Positions 54,443-63,410 are shown, counted from the first letter of the stretch. The stretch: 64,000 nucleotides of DNA from Sulfurovum sp. (GCA_002733215.1 NVUY01000001.1:80060-144059); one strand, 5' to 3'. The notes: generated from the letters alone by a model not told the origin. Numbers and translations are program-made.

Positions 54443-55498
54443 TTACGCTCCTGCCAATTCTTTAGCAGATGCTACAGCGTCTTTAAAGTCACCTTTGAAG
54501 CTATATTTGTCTTCCATCACTTTGATTTGCTCAGTTGTCATGTTTGCTACATCATTAAATGTGTAGAAACCTTCATCATTGAGTTTACCCTGGTATACTT
54601 TACCAACACCAGCGATTTTCGTAAGATCATCACCCTTTGTATCTGATGAAGTTTCTTTGTCAGCTTTTGCTTCTGGAGCAGGTGCTGCTTTTTCTTTTAC
54701 GAGTTTTTCAACTTCTGCTTCAGTTGCAGGTGCCGCTGCTTCTTCCTTTGCTGATTCAGCCATCACTGATTCCATTTCAGTTGCAGATACTTCTTCAGCA
54801 TCTCCGCCGTTAGCTTCTGCATAGATCGCTTTACCTTCGATGATCGCTTCTGCCATCTCTTTACAGAAAAGGTTGATCGAACGGATAGCATCATCATTTC
54901 CCGGGATCGGGTAATCGATCACATCCGGGTCACAGTTAGTATCAAGTGGTGCAATTACTTTCATACCCATTCTTTTTGCTTCTTTGACAGCAATGTGCTC
55001 TTTCACAGCATCAATAACAAACACCATGTCCGGAAGTTTCTTCATGTGTCTGAAACCTTCGAGGTATGAGCTTAGTTTCTCTTTTTTTCTTAAAAGCATC
55101 AATGCTTCTTTTTTAGTCAACATTTCAAGTTGACCATTCTCTTCCATTTGCTCGATAATTTCGAGTTTTCTGATAGATTTTTTCATTGTTGGGTAGTTTG
55201 TTAACATTCCACCTAGCCATCTAGTAGCAACATAAGGCATACCACATCTCTCAGCGTGCTCTTTTACTGCTTGTCTGGCTTGTTTTTTAGTCCCTACGAA
55301 AAGTACTGTTTGCCCTTCAGCAGCTGCATCTCTTACTACGTTGTAAGTGTATTTGAAGTATCTAAGTGTTTTTTGAAGGTCGATGATATAGATGTTCTTT
55401 CTTGCACCAAAAATGAATTTTTTCATTTTTGGATTCCATCTTCTTGTTTGGTGTCCGAAGTGTACACCACATTCGAGTAAGTCTTTCATTGTTACCAT
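54443..55498 (-). CDS. rpsB: 30S ribosomal protein S2 with C-terminal helix-hairpin-helix extension
   Basis: 351 aa, about 90-100 longer than typical S2. Residues 1-226 are standard S2 ([64 protein letters not shown]). An Ala/Glu-rich linker of about 60 residues leads to a C-terminal module from about residue 290 ([39 protein letters not shown]) with the look of a helix-hairpin-helix nucleic-acid-binding fold. AAGGAG precedes the start at 55498. Confidence 0.93.
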   Translation of the reverse strand: MVTMKDLLECGVHFGHQTRRWNPKMKKFIFGARKNIYIIDLQKTLRYFKYTYNVVRDAAAEGQTVLFVGTKKQARQAVKEHAERCGMPYVATRWLGGMLTNYPTMKKSIRKLEIIEQMEENGQLEMLTKKEALMLLRKKEKLSSYLEGFRHMKKLPDMVFVIDAVKEHIAVKEAKRMGMKVIAPLDTNCDPDVIDYPIPGNDDAIRSINLFCKEMAEAIIEGKAIYAEANGGDAEEVSATEMESVMAESAKEEAAAPATEAEVEKLVKEKAAPAPEAKADKETSSDTKGDDLTKIAGVGKVYQGKLNDEGFYTFNDVANMTTEQIKVMEDKYSFKGDFKDAVASAKELAGA

Positions 55499-55793
55499 AA
55501 GTTTCTCCTTGGTATATAATCATAATAGAATTTTTACATTGTAAAAACTCAGTTAAAAGCATAGCTTCATCACTAGGTTTAAGAGTTGGATTGATAATCA
55601 TCCAAATCGTCCGCTGTAGTCATCAACGCACAATGCGCAACCAGTCAAGGAATAACTACATGAGTATTTCCGTTATTCAAGATGTTTTCACATCCTCTTA
55701 GAGAATAAGGAACGCGATTATACCGAAATGATGTTTAAAAATAGTTAAGGGGATCTCCTTATGAGGAAGGAGATTAAAGGTTTGAGAGGTGCC
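55499..55793. other. rpsB leader and gene-free stretch
   Basis: No gene is supported here. The segment nearest rpsB holds its ribosome site and an AT-rich leader. Farther out, a TTGACT-like box near 55640-55655 on the minus strand may be part of the rpsB promoter. No hairpin typical of S2 autoregulation was recognised by eye. Confidence 0.35.
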
Positions 55794-56030
55794 CTAATTA
55801 TACTGAGAGTACTTTTGACGCTTTATTACCTTGTTGTATCGTGGTAGAGAAGAGCTCATAAAAAAATACACTACTCCAAGAGAAGCAAGTGCGGTAATAA
55901 ATAAAACACCAAATAGCGAAACAAACCAGCATGCCATTAACAGTGCAGAGATCTCCATTATAAGAAATATAAATGGTTGCAATTTACCTGATGACATTCT
56001 TCTGTCAGCCCACTTATCATAGTATCTCAT
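55794..56030 (-). CDS. Small two-helix membrane protein
   Basis: 78 aa. Two hydrophobic segments at about 20-40 and 42-60 (FIFLIMEISALLMACWFVSLFGVLFITALASLGVVYFF, with a short break) are flanked by basic ends (RYYDKWADRR and RYNKVIKRQK). The N-terminus faces the cytoplasm by the positive-inside rule. It stands alone between rpsB and bcp. No family recognised. Confidence 0.6.
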   Translation of the reverse strand: MRYYDKWADRRMSSGKLQPFIFLIMEISALLMACWFVSLFGVLFITALASLGVVYFFMSSSLPRYNKVIKRQKYSQYN

Positions 56031-56105
56031 AGAGTCCCTTTTAAAATTAAATTGAGTCTATGATACTTTAAACATGTCAAAAAATTGTCAAATGATCCTA
56101 TATAT

Positions 56106-56576
56106 TTAATGACTTTGTAACGATTCCAACTTAGCTTTCACCTCATCCACATGGTTCTTCACTCTGACTTTCGTCCACGTTGCAGCGACTTTTCCATCGG
56201 GGTCTATGATGAAAGTTGAACGCACGACACCCATGTACTCTTTACCCATAAACTTTTTAAGCTGCCAAATACCAAACAAGTTACAAAGTTCTTTCTCTTC
56301 ATCTGCAAGTAATGTGATTTTTAAGTCTTTCTTTTCTATGAAGTTTCTATGTTTTTTGGGACTGTCAGGACTCACACCTAAAATAATGGCATCCAACTTA
56401 GAAAAATCTGGTTCTGCTGCTGTAAAATCACAAGCTTCTGTCGTACATCCGGGGGTATTGTCTTTGGGGTAAAAGTAAAGTACGATCCATCTGCCTTTAA
56501 TGTCTCTTAGACATATCTCTTCTTCATCCTGGTTTGCTAAACAAAAATCTGGTACTTCTGTTCCTACTTCTAACAT
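56106..56576 (-). CDS. bcp: Thioredoxin-dependent peroxiredoxin Bcp
   Basis: 156 aa. Bcp reduces hydroperoxides using thioredoxin. The active-site motif YFYPKDNTPGCTTEACDF has the peroxidatic Cys and a second Cys five residues on, the atypical 2-Cys pattern. Other motifs: ILGVSPDSPKKHRNFIEK and RSTFIIDPDGKV. Length is normal. Confidence 0.93.
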   Translation of the reverse strand: MLEVGTEVPDFCLANQDEEEICLRDIKGRWIVLYFYPKDNTPGCTTEACDFTAAEPDFSKLDAIILGVSPDSPKKHRNFIEKKDLKITLLADEEKELCNLFGIWQLKKFMGKEYMGVVRSTFIIDPDGKVAATWTKVRVKNHVDEVKAKLESLQSH

Positions 56577-56627
56577 ACTTTATCCTTTGTGATGTAATTG
56601 TTTATTTATTTTCGATAGTATAACAGA

Positions 56628-56843
56628 ATGAATGAAGAAAATACACAAACCAAAGAAGAATTACTCGCAGAGATAGAAGAACTCATCTCTTACGGAAGAG
56701 AAGAGCCGACCATCAACCCTGCCCTTTTGGCTTATCTTGAGATAGATGACCTCATCGCAACAAAGAAAAAACTGCTTGAAAGAGTGGGGAAATTAAGTGA
56801 GGAGGACAAAGCGTGGCTGGAGCAGTTTAAAAAGTACGAATAG
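56628..56843 (+). CDS. Small acidic helical protein
   Basis: 71 aa. Predicted all-helical and Glu/Lys-rich (NEENTQTKEELLAEIEELI, LIATKKKLLERVGKLSEED). No Cys, no signal peptide. It is divergent from bcp with 51 bp between. No clear ribosome site precedes ATG 56628. No family recognised, though the codon pattern and clean end at a Lys-Tyr-Glu tail favour a real gene. Confidence 0.5.
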   Translation: MNEENTQTKEELLAEIEELISYGREEPTINPALLAYLEIDDLIATKKKLLERVGKLSEEDKAWLEQFKKYE

Positions 56844-56884
56844 CCTGTAAAAGAGACCGCTATTCATACATTATTAGATCAAGC

Positions 56885-57562
56885 CTACTTCTTGATCTTC
56901 TTTTTCATCTCATTCAAACGTTCATTCACGCGCTTGGCTATTTTATCAAGAGCTGGTTTTAAAAGATCTAAAGTAAGTTTTTTCTCTTGATCAATGGCAA
57001 CCTGTTCTCCTTTTTGAGAGCTAACTGCTCTTCCTAAAACCTTGGCACTGTTTGCATCAGTGATCCGTACTTCCACTACTATTCTGGCATTCTTGTCACT
57101 TGCGCCGCTTGCACGTGCAGCTTCCGTAATAACAAATGCCACAGGGATATACTGATAGACTTCTCTATCATCATGACTCACTGTGACTGCAGTAAGAGCA
57201 AACTCAACCTTTGCAGTGTTCGCTTGAGGTTTTGTCACTAGTTTGAAATTAGGATTTTGACGGATGCTGTTTCTTACCTTTTGGGTCATATACTCTGACA
57301 TCTCTTTAAGCAGTCCTTTATTTGCTTTGATCTGTTCATTGTTGGCAATGATCTTCACAGGTTCAACCATCACATTGTCATAAGAGGCGAAGTCTGCATC
57401 CTGTGCAATATATAAAAGTGTTGTAGGGTCATAAGGACTCTGCTTGAGTGAAGAGTACTCATTTAAAAAACCTGATTGTTGAGAAGTCAGACTCTTATTA
57501 CTTGCACATCCTCCCATAAAGAGGCTAAGGGTCACTGCCGTTGGTAAAAAAAACTTTGTCAT
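56885..57562 (-). CDS. Lipoprotein, DUF3313 family
   Basis: 225 aa with lipobox MGGC. The mature sequence follows DUF3313: QSGFLNEYSSLKQSPYDPTT, LLYIAQDADFASYDNVMVEPV, then a helical region with SIRQNPNFKLVTKPQANT and a C-terminal RIVVEVRITDANSAKVLGR. Proteins of this family are outer-membrane-associated lipoproteins of unknown role. The gene lies alone after a 41-bp gap behind the small protein at 56843 (convergent). Confidence 0.75.
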   Translation of the reverse strand: MTKFFLPTAVTLSLFMGGCASNKSLTSQQSGFLNEYSSLKQSPYDPTTLLYIAQDADFASYDNVMVEPVKIIANNEQIKANKGLLKEMSEYMTQKVRNSIRQNPNFKLVTKPQANTAKVEFALTAVTVSHDDREVYQYIPVAFVITEAARASGASDKNARIVVEVRITDANSAKVLGRAVSSQKGEQVAIDQEKKLTLDLLKPALDKIAKRVNERLNEMKKKIKK

Positions 57563-57646
57563 CTTAGATCCTATTTTTGAATTTGTTTTGCATATCTAAT
57601 GTAAGATATTATACTTAAAAAACTGAAGAGGTCCCCTAAAAAAATT

Positions 57647-59086
57647 TCATTCCCTCAGATCGATCGACTTGCCAAACTCAATATTATATTTTTTAAGTAT
57701 CTCATCCTGTTTGGCCTGTGCTTCTTTTTTATCGATGATCACTTGAACCCCATGTTTGTCTTCCAGTACAATATACGGAGCTGTCACTGCTTCCATTTTC
57801 TGGTAAAACTCTTCAAAATCTTTAAATGTTTCTCCATTGACCATATCTATGGGCCACATACCAAAATTATTATCCCCCCGACTGATGTCAGACGCCAATA
57901 CTTTAAGCAGTACGACCACTTCATCTTTATCTGATTCCTGCCATTGTGAAGCTAATGCAGACAATTTTACACGATTACGTTTTGTAGAAACGATAAGGTT
58001 TCTGGTCAACGGAGAAAAGACATACCCGCCATAGATAAAATAGCTTGGCATCGTATCGTAACGTGTTGTCTTCACCAAAAACATATCATCAGAAGTATGT
58101 TTAAGCAGAGCATCCACTTTCATAGGTATGCGGTCTCTTAGTATTTCCAGTTCTACCGTATCACCCATCTGATAGAGATCTACAAAATGATGAAAATAGG
58201 TATATTCATGTTTTCGAAATTCTACAGTTCCGTCGTCTTCTATGTTGTGACCATCTACGGAGGTTAAAATATCCCCTACTTCGAGTATGCCTGCCAGTGT
58301 TGAATTGTGTACTACTTTATTGATCAGTTTTCCACTGCTGTTGTCATCAAGCCCGTAATAACGTCTAATGGCAGGGTTTTCAAGTTTTTGCGTGCCCAGT
58401 CCCAGGTCTGCAAAACCGTCATAATTGTTATCTTTCATATCCTCTATGAAATGTTTAACCAGATTCACAGGTACCAGGTACCCAATGTTCTGAGACTTAC
58501 TGATCACCTGCATTACCACCCCTACTATCTTCCCATCAGAGAGTGCCGGTCCGCCGGAATTTCCAGGGTTCACTGCTGCATCTACCTGGACCGCCAAAAA
58601 AGTTTCTCCGCTGTGTGCATAGGTATGATGTTCTACCCGTGAGACCACACCGATCGTTGCTGAAAGTGTACTCCCTCCCATAGGGTAACCGTAAACCACT
58701 ATTCTTTGTTCCACATTGGGAAGTTCACCAAAAGTAAGCGGCTTTACCCCTTCAAAAAATGCTTTTTCTTCCACTTTCAAAAGTGCCAGATCTGCCTGGT
58801 GAGAGACTGCATACACCTTGGCAATGTAGCGCTTACGCTGTCCGTAACGCTGCACTTCCATAAAAGCCTGGTTTGCTACAACATGTGCATTGGTAAGGAT
58901 ATACCCTCCTTCTATGATGGCACCTGAACCTGTACTGCTGCGCATAGAACTGCTCCACGGTGCCTGATAGTTAGGTATTTTCGCCGTGGTGTAAATTTTG
59001 ACGATGGCCTGCTTGGTCACATCTTCTGTATGTGAACTTGCAAATAAAAAAAGTGTGCTCATTAAAAGTGTTATGAATAGTTTCAT
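57647..59086 (-). CDS. HtrA-like trypsin-type serine protease with PDZ domain
   Basis: 479 aa with a signal peptide. The catalytic triad is visible: His in GGYILTNAHVVANQ, Asp in HQADLALLKVEE and Ser in VNPGNSGGPALSDG. A PDZ domain follows (GKLINKVVHNSTLAGILEVGDI), and a C-terminal region of about 150 residues is typical of longer DegQ/DegP relatives. It would degrade misfolded proteins in the periplasm. It is downstream of the tudS-like operon by a palindromic repeat and read on the same strand. Confidence 0.88.
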   Translation of the reverse strand: MKLFITLLMSTLFLFASSHTEDVTKQAIVKIYTTAKIPNYQAPWSSSMRSSTGSGAIIEGGYILTNAHVVANQAFMEVQRYGQRKRYIAKVYAVSHQADLALLKVEEKAFFEGVKPLTFGELPNVEQRIVVYGYPMGGSTLSATIGVVSRVEHHTYAHSGETFLAVQVDAAVNPGNSGGPALSDGKIVGVVMQVISKSQNIGYLVPVNLVKHFIEDMKDNNYDGFADLGLGTQKLENPAIRRYYGLDDNSSGKLINKVVHNSTLAGILEVGDILTSVDGHNIEDDGTVEFRKHEYTYFHHFVDLYQMGDTVELEILRDRIPMKVDALLKHTSDDMFLVKTTRYDTMPSYFIYGGYVFSPLTRNLIVSTKRNRVKLSALASQWQESDKDEVVVLLKVLASDISRGDNNFGMWPIDMVNGETFKDFEEFYQKMEAVTAPYIVLEDKHGVQVIIDKKEAQAKQDEILKKYNIEFGKSIDLRE

Positions 59087-59099
59087 ATTTTATCCTTTT

Positions 59100-59128
59100 G
59101 TAGGGTGTTCATAAATGCACCGCCCTAC
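59100..59128. repeat. GTAGG palindromic repeat, short copy
   Basis: GTAGGGTG and CACcgCCCTAC flank TTCATAAATG. It lies between the HtrA-like start and the stop of the TudS-like gene. Confidence 0.6.
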
Positions 59129-59132
59129 GATA

Positions 59133-59564
59133 TTAAAATTTCTCTGCATCAAAACATTCAATGCCTCGTTTAATGGCTTCTTTTGCCATAAGTCCGGCCT
59201 CTTGGGATGAAAGTAGATTCTTCTCTTCATTATAAAGTCTTGCAGAACAGACTCCACAGCTTGGGCTTCTGTCTTTGCCTATGAAGAGGTCAATATCTGT
59301 ATGTCTCTCAAAAAATGCAGCAGCATACTCAATGACAGGTGAAGAAAGATCTTCTCCTGAGCTATTGGATATCGCTTTATGCCCTTCTTTTGTTTCTATC
59401 AGATCCATCGTAGGGCGTGGTGTGCCAAAGGCATCATCTTCGGGACAAAAAGAGATGAGTTCTGCGCCTCTCAGCAGAGATAAAAGTTTTTCATCTCTGT
59501 TATCAGAAGCATCGTAGCGACACTTTTCGCCCAAAAGACATGCAGATATAGCGACTTTTTTCAT
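59133..59564 (-). CDS. DUF523 family protein, TudS-like
   Basis: 143 aa. The family cysteines are present: SACLLGEKCRYDAS, SFCPEDDAFGTPRP and SPSCGVCSARL. DUF523 includes TudS, a [4Fe-4S] thiouracil desulfidase; three conserved Cys would hold the cluster. Whether this one desulfurates nucleosides is not shown. It follows the DUF420 gene after 3 bp. Confidence 0.82.
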   Translation of the reverse strand: MKKVAISACLLGEKCRYDASDNRDEKLLSLLRGAELISFCPEDDAFGTPRPTMDLIETKEGHKAISNSSGEDLSSPVIEYAAAFFERHTDIDLFIGKDRSPSCGVCSARLYNEEKNLLSSQEAGLMAKEAIKRGIECFDAEKF

Positions 59565-59567
59565 ACC

Positions 59568-60047
59568 TTAATAGACAAAAAGTAACGCATAGACCCACCC
59601 GCCAGTCAAAGTAGTCAATATAATGCCAATAAAGGTACGTTGTCCTGCTTTTTTGTGTGCTTTTGAGTAAGCCCCGGGGAGTGTTTTTTGATTTCTATAA
59701 CGTCTAGCATAATAAAGTGTCATACTCCATAAAACAAGTGTAACCACAGAAATCAGAATATGGAAAATCAAGACATAAATAAAATAATTATGCCCGACAG
59801 AGCTACCTTCCATTAAATTTTTATAGCCTCCTGCAACACGCACACCAAACTCAAAAAATGAAACCACTATGACTGTCACTATGAAAAGTAACTTCTGCAC
59901 TCTTTCATGAGCTTCATAATTTTTTTTCTTTGCCAGCAAAATTGCTCCAAAAATTAAAAATGGCAAAAATGCTACAATCACCGATACGATATCCATAAAC
60001 AATGGAGCACGTGTGCCTAAAAAACCAGGTTGAAATATATAATCCAT
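59568..60047 (-). CDS. DUF420-family membrane protein
   Basis: 159 aa with four helices (FMDIVSVIVAFLPFLIFGAILLAKK, LLFIVTVIVVSFFEFGV, YFIYVLIFHILISVVTLVLW and IGIILTTLTGGWVYALLF). His residues in helices (HERVQKLLF, FHILIS, KAHKKAGQ) could bind haem or copper. DUF420 proteins are often near cytochrome oxidase genes; none are in this window. It is in a tight operon with the TudS-like gene. Confidence 0.78.
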   Translation of the reverse strand: MDYIFQPGFLGTRAPLFMDIVSVIVAFLPFLIFGAILLAKKKNYEAHERVQKLLFIVTVIVVSFFEFGVRVAGGYKNLMEGSSVGHNYFIYVLIFHILISVVTLVLWSMTLYYARRYRNQKTLPGAYSKAHKKAGQRTFIGIILTTLTGGWVYALLFVY

Positions 60048-60096
60048 AAAAATTCCTACTACTATTATTATTTATGTGTAGAGTATCACGTTTACC

Positions 60097-61524
60097 TTAA
60101 CAAATCACAACTGACTTCACCTCTGTAAACTCTTCAAGTGCCCACTTTGGACCTTCACGTCCTACTCCTGAAAGTTTGGAACCGCCATAAGGCTGCACAT
60201 CAAAACGAAGTGTAGGGATGTCATTGATAACCACACCGCCACACTCTGCATCTTCTATGAATGCCTGTGTCATTTTCAAGTCATTGGTAAAGATGGAGAA
60301 CTGAAGACCGTACGGAGAGTCATTCATTTTCGCTACTGCTGTTTCATAGTCAGGCACTGCTACTAAAGAAACAATAGGTGCAAATACTTCTTCACAAATG
60401 ATCTTCATATCATCTGTCACATCTGCCATGACGGTAGGAGGGAAGATACCATCAAGATCCTCTCCTCCTGCTATGGCTTTTGCCCCTTCAGAGATCGCTG
60501 AACGTATCCAATCATTGGCTCTCTCTCTTGACTCCTGATCTATCAGCGGTCCCATAAAAGTATCTTCTTCATAAGGTGACCCGACTTTAAGCTTACTGGT
60601 CTCTGTTGCGATAAGTGCTGAAAATTCATTATAGACTTCTGCATTCACATAAATACGCTGAAGCGAGATACACACTTGTCCGGAGTTATAAAAAGCACCA
60701 AAAGCACAACGTTTCGCTGCAAGCTCCAAGTCTGCACTTTTATCGATATAGGTTGCGGCATTGCCACCGAGTTCAAGGCTTACTTTTTTAATGCCTGCCT
60801 GTTTGGTGATGATATTCCCTACAGGGACAGAGCCGGTAAAAGAGATGACCCTTGGAATGTCACTTTGTACCAGAGTAGAACCCACTTCTGCATCTCCATA
60901 GACCACAGACAATGCATCTTTAACAGCATACTGAGAATCTACAAAAAGTTTTGCGAACATATAAGCTGTCATCGGTGCTTCAGGCGTTGGTTTAAGCACG
61001 ACTGCATTTCCTGCAGCAAGGGCCGGGGCTACCTTGTGTGCTACAAGATTGAGAGGGAAGTTAAACGGAGTGATACATGCTACCACCCCCACTGGTTCAC
61101 GTCTGAAATACGCCAATGTTTTCTTGCCGCTTGGCATAATATCTGTAGGAAGTGTTTCTCCCGAAAGATGAGCAAGTTCCATGACTGTGATCTTGATCGT
61201 TTCCACACAACGCTCTACTTCTATACGAGAAAAAGCGATAGGTTTAGCGACTTCTTTAGCCAGCATCAAAGCAAATGCTTCTTTTTCTTCTGTCAGTCTT
61301 TGCGCTACATCTTCCAACCATAAAACACGTTGGGATAAAGGTGATCTTGCAGCCGCTTTACTTGCCCTTTTAGCTATTTTGAGTGCTTTCACTGTATCAG
61401 CAGCATCACACACAGGCGTAGAACTCACTACCATACCGTCAAAAGGACTCTTGCGTTCTTCTTGTCTTTCTTTACTTTCTTCGCTTGAACCAAAAAATAT
61501 TTTGGCTTGTGCTATTTTTGACAT
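60097..61524 (-). CDS. Aldehyde dehydrogenase family protein
   Basis: 475 aa, NAD(P)-dependent, oxidising an aldehyde to an acid. Motifs: ITPFNFPLNLVAHKVAPALAAG, FTGSVPVGNIITKQAG, VSLELGGNAA with the catalytic Glu and GQVCISLQRIYV with the nucleophile Cys. The sequence is closest in style to lactaldehyde or non-phosphorylating glyceraldehyde-3-phosphate dehydrogenases. The substrate is not determined. It stands alone 50 bp upstream of the DUF420 gene. Confidence 0.88.
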   Translation of the reverse strand: MSKIAQAKIFFGSSEESKERQEERKSPFDGMVVSSTPVCDAADTVKALKIAKRASKAAARSPLSQRVLWLEDVAQRLTEEKEAFALMLAKEVAKPIAFSRIEVERCVETIKITVMELAHLSGETLPTDIMPSGKKTLAYFRREPVGVVACITPFNFPLNLVAHKVAPALAAGNAVVLKPTPEAPMTAYMFAKLFVDSQYAVKDALSVVYGDAEVGSTLVQSDIPRVISFTGSVPVGNIITKQAGIKKVSLELGGNAATYIDKSADLELAAKRCAFGAFYNSGQVCISLQRIYVNAEVYNEFSALIATETSKLKVGSPYEEDTFMGPLIDQESRERANDWIRSAISEGAKAIAGGEDLDGIFPPTVMADVTDDMKIICEEVFAPIVSLVAVPDYETAVAKMNDSPYGLQFSIFTNDLKMTQAFIEDAECGGVVINDIPTLRFDVQPYGGSKLSGVGREGPKWALEEFTEVKSVVIC

Positions 61525-61630
61525 ATCATGACCTTATTGGATGAAATTAATAAATTATTTGATTATAGCAAATTGAGGATATAACTCTTATGAAGTGGGT
61601 TGGAACTGGATAAAATTAAGGAGGTAGAAA

Positions 61631-61656
61631 AAAGCAACTCCAGGTAGAGTTGCTTT
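61631..61656 (-). terminator. Rho-independent terminator of the repeat-protein gene
   Basis: AAAGCAACTC-N6-GAGTTGCTTT, a perfect 10-bp stem, followed on the minus strand by six T. It is 10 bp beyond the stop codon at 61667. A run of eight C precedes the stem on that strand. Confidence 0.85.
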
Positions 61657-61666
61657 GGGGGGGGTT

Positions 61667-62449
61667 TTAGATATCTTTTGAGATAGTCTTTGTAGAATCG
61701 TTTACGTTATCTGAAACATTTTTCACAGAATCTCTTGAGTCATTAGAAATTGTTTTAGCTGTTGAAGATGCATTGTCATTTACTGATTGTACAGATGCTC
61801 TTGAATCATTTGAAACTGTTTTCACAGAATCATTTGTATTGTCAGAAACAGTTTTTACAGAAGATGCAGAATCATTAGATACAGTTTTTACAGAATCTCT
61901 AGAGTCATGAGAAATTGTTTTGATCGAATCTGAAGAATCGTTAGAAATAGCTTTTGTTGATGAGTTCATATCATTAGAAACAGTTTTCACAGCATCTCTT
62001 GAGTCATTAGAAATTGTTTTAATAGAATCTGTAGAATCTTTAGAAACAGCGATCATAGAATCTTTCATCTCTTTAGACGCTACCGTAGAAGAATCTTTAA
62101 GATCTTTTGTTGTATTTGTAATAGAATCTTTAGTATCTGTAGAAACAGAAACCATAGTATCTCTAGTATCTTTAGAAGTAGAAACTTCAGCTATTTTAAG
62201 ATCATCAGAAACTTTAACAGTCACTTCTTTAGAATCTTTACTTACGTTAGATATTGTTCTTTCACCACTTTGTGTTGTTTCAACAGCACCGTCTTTCATA
62301 GCAGTAACGCTATCTTTAGCATCTTTACTCATGCTAACCATTGCATCTTTCATATCTTTAACCATTGAATTCATATCAAAGTCAGATTCAGCTTGTACGC
62401 TTGTCAATAATGCAGCTACTGCTACAGAAGTTGTAATAAATTTTTTCAT
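61667..62449 (-). CDS. Periplasmic protein of 11-residue repeats
   Basis: 260 aa with a signal peptide (AALLTSVQA). Residues about 70-256 consist of 17 consecutive units of 11 residues, such as SNDSRDSVKTV and SHDSRDSVKTV; positions 8 and 11 are mostly Val, Ile or Thr and the rest Ser, Asn, Asp, Lys. Eleven-residue periodicity is seen in LEA-type and right-handed coiled-coil helices; a beta-rich fold is also possible. No Cys. A strong terminator follows, so expression may be high. The function is unknown; a structural or stress-protective surface role is a guess. Confidence 0.75.
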   Translation of the reverse strand: MKKFITTSVAVAALLTSVQAESDFDMNSMVKDMKDAMVSMSKDAKDSVTAMKDGAVETTQSGERTISNVSKDSKEVTVKVSDDLKIAEVSTSKDTRDTMVSVSTDTKDSITNTTKDLKDSSTVASKEMKDSMIAVSKDSTDSIKTISNDSRDAVKTVSNDMNSSTKAISNDSSDSIKTISHDSRDSVKTVSNDSASSVKTVSDNTNDSVKTVSNDSRASVQSVNDNASSTAKTISNDSRDSVKNVSDNVNDSTKTISKDI

Positions 62450-62537
62450 TGTGTATCCCTTTTTATTTTTTGTTATGCCGTATGATAGTAAAATTTATAT
62501 TAATAATAACTTAAAATTATGATAAACATAAGAAAAA

Positions 62538-62729
62538 TTAATCATATTTTTTAATAAAAAAATCTTTTAACATTAAAAGTAAACAAAAACCCCATAAAAT
62601 ATCCATAATTATATTGGGTTTGTATTCAAGACCGAAGTAAAGGAAAGGCCATCCGAAGAGGATGATATATTTCATATAATAAAAAAAGAGTATTCCTACC
62701 CCGTAGATCTCTTTTATTATCTTAGGCAT
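62538..62729 (-). CDS. Small membrane protein next to nap genes
   Basis: 63 aa with two helices (YGVGILFFYYMKYIILFGWPFLYF and IMDILWGFCLLLMLKDFF) and a basic C-terminus. It begins 3 bp after the gene at 62733, so it is probably part of the nap transcript. No family recognised. A role in the nitrate-reductase complex is suggested only by position. Confidence 0.55.
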   Translation of the reverse strand: MPKIIKEIYGVGILFFYYMKYIILFGWPFLYFGLEYKPNIIMDILWGFCLLLMLKDFFIKKYD

Positions 62730-62732
62730 TAT

Positions 62733-63038
62733 TTATACTGAAAAGTTGGGTGTTCCGTCCGGCATATGTGTTGCTTCTTGCTTTTTTGCTTCTATCTCTG
62801 CTTCGTATGCCATGATCTGTTGACGCACTTCATTGATCTGCTCTACTGTTACACCATCATCACTTGACCATGCTACTTCAATCTCACCACCATACTCTTC
62901 TCCCATCATCTCAACCTTTTGGGCGTATTCATTGATATCGAGGCATATTTCCATACTCTCCTCTTTGAGGGTGTCTGAAAGTTCTATATACCAACGCCCC
63001 AAAGGATTGGTTTTAATCATGGATTCTATGACTACCAT
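62733..63038 (-). CDS. Acidic cytoplasmic protein at the end of the nap operon
   Basis: 101 aa, directly following napD (TAA-ATG, adjacent). The sequence is acidic and helical (LKEESMEICLDINEYAQKVE, EEYGGEIEVAWSSDDGVT). No signal peptide or Cys cluster. An internal ATG at 63020 (MIKTNPLGRWYIEL) is an alternative start. Not recognised. Adjacency suggests a role in Nap maturation. Confidence 0.55.
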   Translation of the reverse strand: MVVIESMIKTNPLGRWYIELSDTLKEESMEICLDINEYAQKVEMMGEEYGGEIEVAWSSDDGVTVEQINEVRQQIMAYEAEIEAKKQEATHMPDGTPNFSV

Positions 63039-63401
63039 TTAGTGGCCACCTTGAAAATCTTTCTTTTTTAAGTCGCCATTATAGATGATGTCACGTATAT
63101 CAACACTATCCATATTGAGCATATCCGGCACTACATCAGCCTCTTCCAACTCTTTTATGGCAGTTTCCAGTTCTTCTTGGTAGGTCTGCATCATATCTGC
63201 GGCTATCACACCCTTTGTTTTTTGAATAACTACAAGTTTTTTTATCTCTTCTCCTACATCTTCACCTTCTATAGTAACTATCATCTTGCCTCGTTCCTTA
63301 TCACCAAAATGATAATCACAGACACCTGAAGCTTCTAACTCTTCTTTTAGCGCATCATAATTTTTAGGTAGCACTTGTACTACTATACTCGAAATATTCA
63401 T
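63039..63401 (-). CDS. napD: NapD, chaperone of periplasmic nitrate reductase
   Basis: 120 aa. NapD binds the twin-arginine signal of NapA and holds it until the molybdenum cofactor is inserted. The N-terminal ferredoxin-like fold is visible: NISSIVVQVLPKNYDALKEELE, CDYHFGDKERGKMIVTIEGE and VIQKTKGVIAADMMQTY. Residues about 88-120 extend beyond the roughly 87-aa E. coli protein. It follows napL by 9 bp. Confidence 0.85.
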   Translation of the reverse strand: MNISSIVVQVLPKNYDALKEELEASGVCDYHFGDKERGKMIVTIEGEDVGEEIKKLVVIQKTKGVIAADMMQTYQEELETAIKELEEADVVPDMLNMDSVDIRDIIYNGDLKKKDFQGGH

Positions 63402-63410
63402 CTTATTCTC

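Noticed and set aside
61877-62049. Repeats resembling a CRISPR array
   Set aside because: The period is 33 bp with no unique spacers; it is the coding repeat of the periplasmic protein.
61920-62522. 200-codon open frame antisense to the 11-residue-repeat gene
   Set aside because: It is a by-product of the regular 33-bp repeat read on the other strand; no ribosome site, and the repeat gene has a signal peptide and terminator.
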